Assembly (NCBI GenBank): GCA_002372325.1
Contig: DFFT01000108.1
Location: forward strand, 7,974-33,922
DNA: 25,949 bases
Source of the DNA: Succinivibrionaceae bacterium UBA3769
GTDB taxonomy: Bacteria > Pseudomonadota > Gammaproteobacteria > Enterobacterales > Succinivibrionaceae
Direction: 5' to 3'
Part shown: positions 1-8,576 of the stretch, in pieces
Layout of the letters: each line of letters starts with the position of its first letter
Numbering within the stretch: position 1 is the first letter of the stretch
Notes under the pieces: generated by a model
The model's input: only the letters and a program-made list of their open reading frames with translations
Told to the model about the DNA's origin: nothing
Databases searched by the model: none
Position numbers and translations under genes: made by a program

Positions 1-34
1 CAAAGCAAATTTAACCTGTTAAAAGGAGATCAAC

Positions 35-538
35 ATGATCACAACATACGAAGAGCTGGAAAACACCCTCAGGGAAATCATGTTAAGCACCAAACCTAAT
101 GATATTGATGTTGTTTTTCGTGCCAGGACTGATAACGGCCATACCGAAGAGGAAATCCGTGAAATGGAAGAGATTATGGGCACTCCTCTTTTTCAGGACT
201 ACCGGGAGTTTGTGAAGCATTATCGTTCTTTTGCAGTCCAGGGAGACAGTTATGTTGAATACAATCTGAAAAACACGGCAGAAATGACTGTTATTCATCA
301 TGATAACAGCAAGGAGCTGGATCTTGATTTTCCCCAGGACTGCTACTGTATCGGCAGTTTCGAAACCGACCTCCCCATATTTATTCAAAGCAGCGTCACC
401 GGATTCGTCTATTCCTGCAATGCTTTCGGCCCCAAAGGCACCATGAAAAAAATTGCCGATAACTTCTGGGAATTTATGAATGCCGAAGTTGAATACTGGA
501 GGAATTTTGCCGCAGAACAAAACGCTCAAGGCCATTAA
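35..538 (+). CDS. SUKH (SMI1/KNR4) family immunity-like protein
   Basis: A 167-residue soluble protein with no signal peptide or membrane segment. Residues 37-68 (TEEEIREMEE... LFQDYREFVKHY) match the opening of the SMI1/KNR4 (SUKH) fold, in which an acidic helix is followed by a P/F-x-DY-x-x-F motif. The aromatic and acidic composition and the length also fit. Bacterial SUKH proteins commonly act as immunity proteins that bind and neutralise polymorphic or contact-dependent toxins; this is family knowledge, and no toxin gene is visible here. The start at 35 follows a strong ribosome-binding site (AAAGGAGAT, 23-31). Upstream sequence is cut by the window edge, so a cognate toxin could lie just outside. 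The gene is followed by a hairpin terminator at 624-649. The fold call is fairly good; the partner is unknown. Confidence 0.7.
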   Translation: MITTYEELENTLREIMLSTKPNDIDVVFRARTDNGHTEEEIREMEEIMGTPLFQDYREFVKHYRSFAVQGDSYVEYNLKNTAEMTVIHHDNSKELDLDFPQDCYCIGSFETDLPIFIQSSVTGFVYSCNAFGPKGTMKKIADNFWEFMNAEVEYWRNFAAEQNAQGH

Positions 539-623
539 TCAGACGCGGAATTCCATTGGCTGTTTCTGGGACTGTGAGCGGTTCGATATCCGGTATCCTG
601 GGAATCATGACTGAAATGGATAT

Positions 624-652
624 TAGCCGCTTCCGAAAAGCGGCTATTTCTG
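624..652 (+). terminator. Intrinsic terminator after the SUKH gene
   Basis: A perfect 9-bp stem, TAGCCGCTT (624-632) with AAGCGGCTA (638-646), has a 5-nt loop and is followed by TTTCTG. The short T-run makes it a moderate terminator for the plus-strand gene ending at 538. Confidence 0.5.
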
Positions 653-707
653 CTCCGGAACTCGCCATTCCGCCCCTCTGCTGCACATTCATTCCCCAGT
701 ACAACAG

Positions 708-735
708 GAACAGCCGGGAATCACCCCGGCTGTTC
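708..735. repeat. 11-bp perfect inverted repeat between convergent genes
   Basis: GAACAGCCGGG (708-718) pairs exactly with CCCGGCTGTTC (725-735) across a 6-nt loop. It lies 44 bases beyond the stop of the minus-strand GGDEF/EAL gene. It has no clear T-run on either strand, so it may be a weak or Rho-assisted terminator, or an mRNA 3'-end stabiliser. Confidence 0.5.
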
Positions 736-778
736 ATAAGTCCTGTCATAGAGAGAATCCGGACTTCGTTCAGCAGTC

Positions 779-3394
779 TCACTCAAATCCTTCCTCTTTC
801 ACATCCCAGATCTGCCTGTCAACCTGCTGATCGTTCTCATGCGCTGTATTCCGCACCGCCGCCACCACCTGCGTAATCCGCCCGTCAATGATTCTGGACG
901 GCATATAAGTAAGATTGCACCATTCGTTGGCCGGATTCTGATAATTGATATAAATCATCCGCTTCCCCGCCAGGCGTTCGCCAAGAGTGGAGAGATCGCA
1001 AAACCGGAACATCATCTCCTTATGCCGGTTACAGACAAAGGTCTCAATAAAAAAATTCCGGGCCATATCATAGGGCTGCTCGGTAACGCCGGTTCTTTCC
1101 ATCATGGTCACCGGCATGACATAAGGGATAAAGGTATTGTCATCAAGATTAAAGGCAACAAGACCTGAGTAAACATGACGGAGAGCATGGGTTACGGTTC
1201 TGAAATGCTCCCTGGTAACCCGATCCGGATCCACAGTCCTGGTGGTGAACAGAATACGGGTTACCATTCCCTCACTGTTTTTCTCCAGAACAAAGATCTC
1301 CATTCTGAAGTAGCTGTCATCAACGGCGCTCTGGAAATCGCAGGATATGACTGTGTTATCATCAAAACGTTCCGAAAGAGTACCGAACTCCAGGAAACTC
1401 AAAAGCCTGAGATGATATTCCGGCTTAACCAGTTCGGAGACGGCATCCTTAAGCTTCTGCCCGATATTGCTGGCCCCCTGATTCAGAAGCCGGTGCATTT
1501 CGTAGCTGGACACGATCTCCTCGCAAAGATTATTCGCAATGTCAATGCTGAGCACATTGCTGAAAATTGAAACAATGCTCTGGAGAATAACGCCTTGCTC
1601 CCGGCTGTCTGCCGGAGCGCACAAATTCTTGTCTGGGTTCTTTTTCTGGAGGTTTTTGGTGTAAATGATGCTGGAATTCTGATGCAGCAGGATCTCGTAG
1701 TTTTTGTTAAGGCGCTTTCCGGTTTCCATAGCCGCCTCAAAGGGTTCCGGCTTTCCGAAGTAATACCCCTGAATCATTTCGCAGCCGATGCTTTTCAGAA
1801 AATCCAGCTGCTCCTGAGTCTCCACCCCTTCGGTCAGAGTGTGAATGCCCAGAGCCTTGGCCATGTTTACGATGGGCTTGATAATGGCCTTGGAACGGGA
1901 ACCGAAATTCCGCATGAAGCCCATGTCGATCTTGATTTCGTCAAACTCAAAATCTCTCAGGGTGCTGAGAGAGGAATAGGCGCTGCCGAAATCATCCATA
2001 AGCACATCGAAGCCCGCTTCATGAAACCGGTTGATCTCCCCCTTCATCTTATCAATGTCCGACATCACTGTGGTTTCGGTGATTTCCACCTTGAACAGCT
2101 CCCGGGGCAGCTTATAACGCTCGGCAATGGAAATAATCTCGGTAAAGGGATCGCACTTTACAAAATCGGTACGGGAAAGATTGAAGGATACCGGCACCAC
2201 GCTGAAGCCCCGGCTGATGGCTTCCGTAAGATCCCGGGCCACATGCTCAATAATATAAAGATCCAGCTTGTAGGTCAGGGAATAATCATCCAGCACCGGA
2301 ATGAACACTCCCGGAGACACCATCCCCATCTCGGGATCGATCCAGCGGGCCAAAGCCTCATACCCGCATAGCTTGCCGCTCTGGGATATTACCTGCGGCT
2401 GGTAGTAAACATGGATGTATTCCTTTTCCAGAGCTTCGTCAATATGTCCGATAATGTAATCCCGGTTCAGAATCTCATTGCGGATCTTTTTGTCGTAATA
2501 GACAAAGCATGATTCATGATGCCGTCTTTCATAATCGCAGGCGATTCTGGCGTTATCGCAGGCCCGGGATGCATTCACCTGATCGTTCTCTGACTCCTGC
2601 ACATAAATGCCGGCTCTTACAGAGAGTGTGTTGCCGTCATTTACTTCCGCCATCTCCTTAAAAACCAGGGAGATTTTTTCTTCCAGGCCTTTGACCCCGG
2701 TATAGGCATAAAAGTGATCCTCGCCAAAACGGGAGCATTGCATGATGCCGAAGTGCTTCTTGAGGATATTGGCAAAGCTGACAATAAGAGCATCTCCTCC
2801 GGAAATGCCGTACTTCTCGTTATACATCTTAAGGCCGTTAAGATTGAAGGAGACCATGGCCGGAGTATCGCCGTTCCTCAATATAACGCTTCTGGCATTG
2901 TTGCAGATACTGAGAAAGCGGGACATGGTGGGGAAGTCGGTAAGGATATCTCTTTCATCCCGGGCAAACACCACGAAAAACAAAATCAGATCGCCCAAAT
3001 CCCTGTCGCAGACGAAGCTGCAAAAAAGTTCCACATCCCGCATCCATTTGTTGGATCCGGGACAGCTCCCCATCAAATGAACCCTGCCGGGGGAAGAACC
3101 TTCTTCTTTTTTCCAGGTATGCCAGCTCGAATCAATAAGGGCGATGTCGTTATCAGAAGCCAGATGGCGCCATGAACCGCAGGTGACCTCCAGAAACTGC
3201 ACTGCGCTCCCGCATTCGATAAACTCCAAAGCCATATTATTGGCATAAAGAATCTCGCCCTGCTCGCCAGCGCGGCAAACCATAAAGCCGCCGGGCAGGC
3301 AGGAATAATATGAAAAACGCTCTGGAATTCCGGGAATTTTTCCCATCTCGCTGTTTATGTATTCAACTGTATGTTCCGAATCTGAATTAACCAT
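779..3394 (-). CDS. PAS-GGDEF-EAL cyclic-di-GMP phosphodiesterase
   Basis: About 871 residues, with no membrane segment seen. Residues ~30-145 look PAS-like. A GGDEF domain (~150-300) has its signature degraded to GEDHF (~225-229), so cyclase activity is unlikely. An EAL domain (~315-560) looks complete: EALARW (~347), the NLS asparagine, EIT (~438), DDFGSAYSSL (~468), KID (~489), EGVE (~523) and QGYYFGKP. Active phosphodiesterases carry all of these, so hydrolysis of c-di-GMP is expected. About 300 further residues follow the EAL domain and resemble two more PAS-like folds (~595-710 and ~735-860); C-terminal sensing is unusual. I chose ATG at 3394 over the in-frame GTG at 3397 because AGGG lies 7 bases upstream. 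The gene is monocistronic and divergent from the RgpF gene. Confidence 0.88.
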   Translation of the reverse strand: MVNSDSEHTVEYINSEMGKIPGIPERFSYYSCLPGGFMVCRAGEQGEILYANNMALEFIECGSAVQFLEVTCGSWRHLASDNDIALIDSSWHTWKKEEGSSPGRVHLMGSCPGSNKWMRDVELFCSFVCDRDLGDLILFFVVFARDERDILTDFPTMSRFLSICNNARSVILRNGDTPAMVSFNLNGLKMYNEKYGISGGDALIVSFANILKKHFGIMQCSRFGEDHFYAYTGVKGLEEKISLVFKEMAEVNDGNTLSVRAGIYVQESENDQVNASRACDNARIACDYERRHHESCFVYYDKKIRNEILNRDYIIGHIDEALEKEYIHVYYQPQVISQSGKLCGYEALARWIDPEMGMVSPGVFIPVLDDYSLTYKLDLYIIEHVARDLTEAISRGFSVVPVSFNLSRTDFVKCDPFTEIISIAERYKLPRELFKVEITETTVMSDIDKMKGEINRFHEAGFDVLMDDFGSAYSSLSTLRDFEFDEIKIDMGFMRNFGSRSKAIIKPIVNMAKALGIHTLTEGVETQEQLDFLKSIGCEMIQGYYFGKPEPFEAAMETGKRLNKNYEILLHQNSSIIYTKNLQKKNPDKNLCAPADSREQGVILQSIVSIFSNVLSIDIANNLCEEIVSSYEMHRLLNQGASNIGQKLKDAVSELVKPEYHLRLLSFLEFGTLSERFDDNTVISCDFQSAVDDSYFRMEIFVLEKNSEGMVTRILFTTRTVDPDRVTREHFRTVTHALRHVYSGLVAFNLDDNTFIPYVMPVTMMERTGVTEQPYDMARNFFIETFVCNRHKEMMFRFCDLSTLGERLAGKRMIYINYQNPANEWCNLTYMPSRIIDGRITQVVAAVRNTAHENDQQVDRQIWDVKEEGFE

Positions 3395-3957
3395 CACAAA
3401 ACCCTGACAAAACGGTCAGCAGTCAACAACATAATTACGGAGGACTAAGTTCCGCAGATCTTATCCCGTTTCGGAAAAGCGGCGTTCTGGATAACCGCTC
3501 ATCGCGTCATAAAAATTATAATTATTTCGGAAACAGCCGGTATCGCTGCCTTAAGACCTTCCGTATAGACTCTCAACCTCCTCATTGTAGCCGATCCCAA
3601 AGTAAAAACTGAGCCGTCCCTCAACTTACATGAAAGTTTTGTCATAAATCATGTGACCGTTTTCAGATTTTTGACACGTCGCATGGCAAAGATCTCTCAT
3701 CATCAGAAGAAGAAAAATTCCGGGCAACTCTGCGGAAAATGCCGCAGGGAAATCTCCGGAAAAAATCCGTCCGGAACAGCAAAAACTATGCTAAAACACG
3801 CCCCGTTAACATTTTTTTGCATTTGTGTCTGTATAATACAGTGTTTCAAGAAGTAAGAATCTCGGATAAAGCCAGGGCCGGAACATGCCGGCGGATCTTT
3901 GCGGCAAATCTCCTCCGGAGAAGGCAAAGACCAGAGTTTTATCCCACAGGAACATGA
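3395..3957. other. Intergenic region between divergent genes
   Basis: This 563-base AT-rich spacer separates the GGDEF/EAL gene and the RgpF-like gene. It holds a probable -10 element for the plus-strand gene (3832-3837). On the minus strand an ATTATA/TATAAT element lies around 3515-3520 without a recognisable -35. Short open frames in both directions (for example 3653-3856 and 3703-4056 minus) show no family resemblance, and I do not regard them as genes. Confidence 0.6.
3806..3837 (+). promoter_or_regulatory. Putative promoter of the RgpF-like gene
   Basis: A perfect TATAAT lies at 3832-3837. The nearest -35-like hexamer, TTAACA (3806-3811), is 20 bases away, longer than the ideal 17, so the -10 carries most of the support. 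Transcription would start near 3844, giving a leader of about 115 bases. Confidence 0.35.
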
Positions 3958-5847
3958 ATGATGAAAAGACTTGCAATCTACAGCTATTCCGGAACTCAGG
4001 GAATCGTTGCCCCTTACGCGCATCACTTTCTCAAAAGCCTGCTTCCCTGGTGTCATGACATCATTTTTGTAACGCCCCGGACGCTGATTCCCGAAGAACA
4101 GACCAGTCTGGGCCGCGTCGGCATTCAGATTGTGGAGCGCTGCACTCCGGGAACCTCGGTAAACAGCTTCATCAAGGGCTGGGAAAACGTCCGGGATCCG
4201 GACAAGTATGACGAGCTCATCCTGTGCGATGACCAGGTTTACGGACCGGTTTTTGAGCTGGATCAGCTGTTTAAGAAAATGGAGGATTCCTTCCTGAACT
4301 GCGATCTCTGGACCGTGTTCAGCCAGACCCCGAAAAGCTACGCCAGGGAACTGGACACTCCGGAAAGAACCCGCCCCGATGACTCGGCCTTCAGCTTTAT
4401 CGCCTTCAAGAAATCAGTGTTTACCGGCAGCGCCTTCAAGGAGTTCTTCAGCAGGAAGGAACAGATCTGGAGCTCCATTCCGGAACAGGTGGCCGGTTTT
4501 GAGGTTCCCCTGCTGGATCGGCTGGAAAAGGAAAACTTCAAGCTGACCTCCTTCGTGCAGTCCCGCCGCAGCGCCGACTTCTGGTACTCCGGCACCCTGC
4601 TTCCGGCAGAGGCTCTGAACGAAGGAGCTCCTCTGGTCAAGAAGGAGGTATTCACCTGCTCCGCCGAAGCCACCCTGGATTACGGCCGGGGCGGTCAGGC
4701 CAGACAGACCCTGAAATTCCTGATGGAAAAAACCTCCTATCCCACAGAGCTTATCTGGCAGGATCTTCTGGCAGAGTGCCCCCTTTCGGAAATCCGGGAT
4801 CACCTCTGCATTTCCTGGATCTTTGATGGGGATGCCCGGCCCCGGAAGAACGTTTCAGAGATCCTGAAAAGCCGGATTATGCTGATTCTTTACGTGGAAT
4901 CCTCCGAGGATCTCCGGACAGTGTACGACCTTATTGAAGGCTTCAAGCCTCTGGCGGACATCTATGTGATCTCCCCGGACCAAAAAACGCTGGAGGAAGC
5001 CCGGAATATTATTCATACCAAGTTTTCCCGGCTTCTGGAGTTCTGTCACAAGGAGCTCAGAAAAGGCGGGGTTACCGCTGCTCTGGAGCTGGATCTCGGC
5101 AAGAATGTAAAAAACTATGACTTTGTCTGCGTGCTGCAGGGCCCCGGCTCCCTGAATGCCGATGAATGGGGCACCCGCAACGAGATCTTCAGAAATGCCG
5201 CGGACAATCTGGCTGTCAGCGCCGCCTTTATCGGCAACGTCATCAGCACCTTTATCGACAATCCCCGGCTGGGGGTGCTCACCCCGCCGTCCCTCAAATG
5301 GGGCCCGGTCTACTCCTCGGAGTACGATGAGCAGGAAAACGCCCTGCCGGAAATGAAAAAGCTGTTCAAGGAACTCAAGCTGCCGATCCCGGAGGATCCC
5401 GTGCCGGTGCAGATCCCGGGAAACATGCTCTGGTTCCGTACCTGCGCCGTGGCCCCCCTGTTCGAAAAAGGCTGGAGCTACAGCGATATTCCGGAGCCTC
5501 AGGGAAGCCAGCGCCGAAAGACACCGCCGGAGGTTCAGGTTCGCATGGCTGCATTGCCCTATATCGCCCAGAGTCAGGGCTTTTACAGCGGCACCGTCAT
5601 GAGTTCTGAGGGGGCTGCGATATACATGGCCAATCTCTCCCGGGTGGAAAAGGCCTGCAACGAAACTATTTTCCAAGTGCTCCCGAAAAAGGGCTACGCC
5701 AGAACCATAAACAGCTTCCGTCATCTGGCCGGCAGTCTGGAACGGGGCCGCCGGGAAAAGGTGCAGAAGTACACCGTGCTGAATATGCTTACCCTAGGGA
5801 AGGTGCCCTCCATAAACAAGAAGTTCAAATACCTTAACGAAGACTGA
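3958..5847 (+). CDS. rgpF: Rhamnan synthesis protein F-like glycosyltransferase
   Basis: A 629-residue cytoplasmic protein with the RgpF family layout. The N-terminal half contains LILCDDQVYGPVFELDQLF, the counterpart of the family's N-D-S-V-Y-GP motif, followed by CDLWTVF. The C-terminal half (~305-600) contains YDFVCVLQGPGS, a PRLGVLTPPS segment and IPGNMLWFRTCAVAPLF, matching the family's P-G-T-M-F-W-x-R motif. Family members transfer rhamnose or other sugars in the assembly of cell-wall or O-antigen polysaccharide. The acceptor here is unknown, because no dTDP-rhamnose or ABC-export genes are in the window. ATG codons lie at 3954 (another frame), 3958 and 3961; AGGA at 3948-3951 fits 3958 or 3961. 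The length is close to streptococcal RgpF (about 580 residues). The rhomboid gene follows after 57 bases. Confidence 0.85.
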   Translation: MMKRLAIYSYSGTQGIVAPYAHHFLKSLLPWCHDIIFVTPRTLIPEEQTSLGRVGIQIVERCTPGTSVNSFIKGWENVRDPDKYDELILCDDQVYGPVFELDQLFKKMEDSFLNCDLWTVFSQTPKSYARELDTPERTRPDDSAFSFIAFKKSVFTGSAFKEFFSRKEQIWSSIPEQVAGFEVPLLDRLEKENFKLTSFVQSRRSADFWYSGTLLPAEALNEGAPLVKKEVFTCSAEATLDYGRGGQARQTLKFLMEKTSYPTELIWQDLLAECPLSEIRDHLCISWIFDGDARPRKNVSEILKSRIMLILYVESSEDLRTVYDLIEGFKPLADIYVISPDQKTLEEARNIIHTKFSRLLEFCHKELRKGGVTAALELDLGKNVKNYDFVCVLQGPGSLNADEWGTRNEIFRNAADNLAVSAAFIGNVISTFIDNPRLGVLTPPSLKWGPVYSSEYDEQENALPEMKKLFKELKLPIPEDPVPVQIPGNMLWFRTCAVAPLFEKGWSYSDIPEPQGSQRRKTPPEVQVRMAALPYIAQSQGFYSGTVMSSEGAAIYMANLSRVEKACNETIFQVLPKKGYARTINSFRHLAGSLERGRREKVQKYTVLNMLTLGKVPSINKKFKYLNED

Positions 5848-5857
5848 TCCCGCTTTA

Positions 5858-5882
5858 CCGGCCCCGGAACTCCGGGAGCCGG
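5858..5882 (+). repeat. Intercistronic GC-rich hairpin
   Basis: The arms CCGGC+CCCGG (5858-5867) and CCGGG+GCCGG (5872-5876 and 5878-5882) pair over 10 bp, with a bulged A at 5877 and an AACT loop. There is no T-run. It lies between the stop of the RgpF-like gene and the ribosome-binding site of the rhomboid gene, so it may stabilise or partly separate the two cistrons. Confidence 0.5.
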
Positions 5883-5904
5883 CTTCCTCCCTGAAGGAAT
5901 TGCC

Positions 5905-6789
5905 ATGCTCATACTGAAAACCCCCAGCAGAAACACCGCTCTGTCATTCCGGGACTACTTTGCCGGCAAGGGCATTCAGACGCAGGTTACGGAAAACAAT
6001 CAGTTTTTTATCGTGGAGTCCGTTAAGGAGGAGGATGATTTTCTGGTAACGAAGGAGCTTAACTTCCTGAAAAACCAGGAGCATCCGGAAGACCTGATAG
6101 TCAGAGCCGCCTGGAATTCCGGAAGCTCAGATTCCGGATCTGATCTTCCGGCAGTTTCCGCCGGCCTCCCGCTTAACCGGATATGCACCTTAACCGGACT
6201 TACCGTGGTTGCCTGCATTGCGGTATTTCTCCTGCAGTCATTTATGGACGGATCCTCCGGCCGGCCGGTGTTTGACGCCCTGTCTCTGAATGCAGCAAAA
6301 TTTCATGACGGGGAATACTGGCGGCTGATAACTCCGGCGTTTCTGCATTTCGGATTCACCCACATCGGCTTCAACACCGTGATCTTTGCCGTACTGGGCT
6401 GGCCCCTGGAAAAGTATCTGGGCGCTTTCCGGCTCCTCGCTCTCATCCTGATTTCCGGCATTACGGGAAACGTGGCGGAATACTGCATTCTGGCCGCCGA
6501 TCATGAAATGTCTCCGGAAAACTTCGGCGGTCTCTCAGGAGTGGTAAACGGCGTCATCGGCTACCTGGCCGTGCTCTCCCGCCATCCGGATCTGCCGCCT
6601 AAGATGCGCCTGATACCGGGGCTCTTCACCTTCACCCTGATTATGATTGTGGTGGCCGGACTCTTCTTAAACGGCATTGCCAATGCGGCCCACGTGGGCG
6701 GGCTTGTGGCCGGTATGCTTATGGGAATTCTGGATTTCTTCCTGCTCAAAACCGGAAAGCTCGCCTTCCGGGTACCAGAAAAGGAGTAA
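5905..6789 (+). CDS. glpG: GlpG-type rhomboid intramembrane serine protease
   Basis: A 294-residue membrane protease. Residues 1-70 form a small soluble domain like the N-terminal cytoplasmic domain of GlpG. Hydrophobic segments then begin at ~95. YWRLITPAFLHFGFTHIGFN (139-158) is the rhomboid WR motif and H-x-x-x-N region. The catalytic dyad is visible: S211 in GGLSG and H263 in NAAHVGGLVAG. The protein should cleave transmembrane segments within the inner membrane; the substrate is unknown. Length matches E. coli GlpG (276). The start at 5905 has GAAGGA 7 bases upstream. It follows the RgpF-like gene closely, and shared transcription is likely. The usual glpEGR/glpD neighbours are absent, so the symbol reflects type rather than proven orthology. 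Confidence 0.9.
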   Translation: MLILKTPSRNTALSFRDYFAGKGIQTQVTENNQFFIVESVKEEDDFLVTKELNFLKNQEHPEDLIVRAAWNSGSSDSGSDLPAVSAGLPLNRICTLTGLTVVACIAVFLLQSFMDGSSGRPVFDALSLNAAKFHDGEYWRLITPAFLHFGFTHIGFNTVIFAVLGWPLEKYLGAFRLLALILISGITGNVAEYCILAADHEMSPENFGGLSGVVNGVIGYLAVLSRHPDLPPKMRLIPGLFTFTLIMIVVAGLFLNGIANAAHVGGLVAGMLMGILDFFLLKTGKLAFRVPEKE

Positions 6790-6827
6790 CGGCAGAGACA
6801 AGGATGGGAATGGAGTATCTGTCAACG

Positions 6828-8072
6828 TCAGCCCGCAAACCTGCCGTTTGCAAAATCTAGATTCAGGACAGGAATAGCTCCGTACCTTCCTGACAAATAG
6901 CCTTTGCCATACTTTTCATCTTTTCTGACATTTTTTAGTTCAGCCAGAGAATACAAATCAGTAGTTCTTTCCTTTGTCAGTTCTGTAAACCATATTTGAT
7001 CTCTTCTGAAAACATCAGGATCCAGCAAGCCAGTCTCATGAGCTGTGAAAACTAATTGAGAGTTATTACTCTTGGGCAAATTTGTGAACAGCTTTATCAG
7101 CCCGTATAAAACAGCCTTGTGCAAATTTGTTTCCAGATCATCGCAAATAAGAATTTTATTACTTGTCATTGTCTCAAGCAGCGGACAGGAAAGCGCAAGT
7201 AATTTACGTACTCCTGCTGCTTCCTCCCGGAGCTCAATTGAGAAATTGTCATATACAATTCTGGCCGTAATGGCATCAGGATTTTGCTGCGGTAACACAG
7301 TTTTAAAATCATCCGACGGATATGAAGGAATTGGCGCCGCTTCTGTTTTACCTGCATCTATGGCAACCTTTATGTCTTTTATGCCCGTGCCTGACTTTTG
7401 CATAAGGTCTAAGACAGCTTTTTTCATTGCCGGATTTGAATACATTCTATAAAGCGAGTAATTCAGCCAATGGCTTTGATTAACTTGATTATAAACAGCT
7501 AACTCGTCAAGAAAGAAACGGTATGCCTCTGCAATTTCATTAACGGCGCTGAAATTGGCAGCGCACGAAAGAAGGAGACGATTAGGCTTGACTGCATCTT
7601 TGCAGGCTGTGAATTTTCCGGTAAATTTGCTTCCTTCGGTAAAGTCGGTAACAGAGCGTTCAAAGATTTTTGTCTGTCTTCCTTTAGGGACATAATATAA
7701 ATACTCGTCTGCCACCAGAAGATTTTTTAGGGTAAAACCATACATGTATCGAATCCCTTTAGTAATAAACTGGATTGCATACGCACTTTCGCTATTGTCC
7801 CCGGATGCAAGCCTGTGAGGAGTTTGCCTGATACCCTGGCCAAGCTGATGATTTACGCTGTTTGCAACAAGATTTTTTACAAATGATATGGCATCAATGA
7901 CATTGCTTTTTCCCGAACCATTGGCTCCATAGATCAAAGCCGATCGCAGAACTCGGTATTTGGCAAAAGATATTAAGTTTTCCTCATGAGCATCATCGGC
8001 TCCGGCAAGAGCGGAAAAAAGAATCCGGTTTCGCACAGATCGATGATTTGAACAGGAAAATTCCAACAGCAT
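6828..8072 (-). CDS. OLD/RloA-like AAA15 family ATPase, solitary
   Basis: A 414-residue protein of the ABC-type AAA15/RloA/AbiL group. It starts with the family's MLLEFSCSNHRSV strand-loop, followed by Walker A GANGSGKSN (49-57). The signature segment (~280-300) reads EEAAGVRKL where relatives usually have S/S-G-T. The Walker B segment is ILICDDLETNLH (307-318), with Asp where the catalytic Glu (DE) is expected. The H-loop His is in TAHETGLLD (~345). Relatives often act in phage defence, commonly with an adjacent RloB-type gene; none is present here. The sequence is visibly AT-richer than its neighbours, which suggests acquisition. ATG at 8072 follows AGAGG with good spacing. It has its own promoter at 8167-8195. 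Function in defence is inference, and altered motifs raise the possibility of slow or absent ATP hydrolysis. Confidence 0.82.
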   Translation of the reverse strand: MLLEFSCSNHRSVRNRILFSALAGADDAHEENLISFAKYRVLRSALIYGANGSGKSNVIDAISFVKNLVANSVNHQLGQGIRQTPHRLASGDNSESAYAIQFITKGIRYMYGFTLKNLLVADEYLYYVPKGRQTKIFERSVTDFTEGSKFTGKFTACKDAVKPNRLLLSCAANFSAVNEIAEAYRFFLDELAVYNQVNQSHWLNYSLYRMYSNPAMKKAVLDLMQKSGTGIKDIKVAIDAGKTEAAPIPSYPSDDFKTVLPQQNPDAITARIVYDNFSIELREEAAGVRKLLALSCPLLETMTSNKILICDDLETNLHKAVLYGLIKLFTNLPKSNNSQLVFTAHETGLLDPDVFRRDQIWFTELTKERTTDLYSLAELKNVRKDEKYGKGYLSGRYGAIPVLNLDFANGRFAG

Positions 8073-8129
8073 TGAGATACCTCTACGGCTGACACATGGA
8101 AGATGATACCATCAAATCAGTTTTTATAA

Positions 8130-8160
8130 ACAGAATTTGCAATTTTGCCGTAAATTCTGT
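8130..8160. repeat. 9-bp inverted repeat at the ATPase transcription start
   Basis: ACAGAATTT (8130-8138) and AAATTCTGT (8152-8160) are exact reverse complements separated by 13 bases. The repeat lies just downstream of the minus-strand -10 at 8167-8172, covering roughly +1 to +31. It could be an operator for a repressor or a 5' leader hairpin. Confidence 0.55.
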
Positions 8161-8166
8161 GCTTAA

Positions 8167-8195
8167 ATTATAATTTTGAGCTTTTTGATATGCAA
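8167..8195 (-). promoter_or_regulatory. Sigma-70-type promoter of the ATPase gene
   Basis: On the minus strand, TTGCAT (8195-8190) and a perfect TATAAT (8172-8167) are 17 bases apart. Transcription would start near 8160 and give a leader of about 88 bases before the ATG at 8072. Confidence 0.6.
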
Positions 8196-8576
8196 ACTAT
8201 AGGTATGAAGAAGATGACAATCCCCGCCCGCCGGAATGCAGGGCAGACTGGCTCCGTATACGCCGCAGCCATAGGATGCTGTTCGGTAATCAGGGAGGAA
8301 CTTTCGGAGTTACGAGCCGAGGATCTGCAGACTGCCCTTCTGACCGTCTTCAGGCTTTTGAGTTTCTCCCATTTCTCATACCCCCTTCACCTCAATTCTC
8401 AGATTCCTGATCCCCGAGTCAAACTCTGACTGACAGACTTGCCTGCCGTGCCCAGACAATATGTCTTGTGACTTGGGATGCCTTTACTGATAAGGCTTGT
8501 TTTGTCAGGCTGCCGCTATGGTTCACGCGTTGCAAAAAAAAAAGTTAAATTATTTTAGCAGCGCTCAGATTTTAGC

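Noticed and set aside
83..535. Minus-strand open frame opposite the SUKH gene
   Set aside because: It lies wholly within a better supported gene, has no ribosome-binding site and resembles no family.
1595..2371. 258-codon plus-strand frame inside the GGDEF/EAL gene
   Set aside because: The minus strand carries the intact EAL motifs over the same bases, so this is an antisense shadow.
3703..4056. Minus-strand frame crossing the start of the RgpF-like gene
   Set aside because: It overlaps the real 5' end and promoter, and shows no domain or good start signal.
8190..8429. 79-codon frame between the ATPase and AAA+ genes
   Set aside because: Its start lies within the promoter of the opposite gene, there is no ribosome-binding site, and the translation matches nothing.
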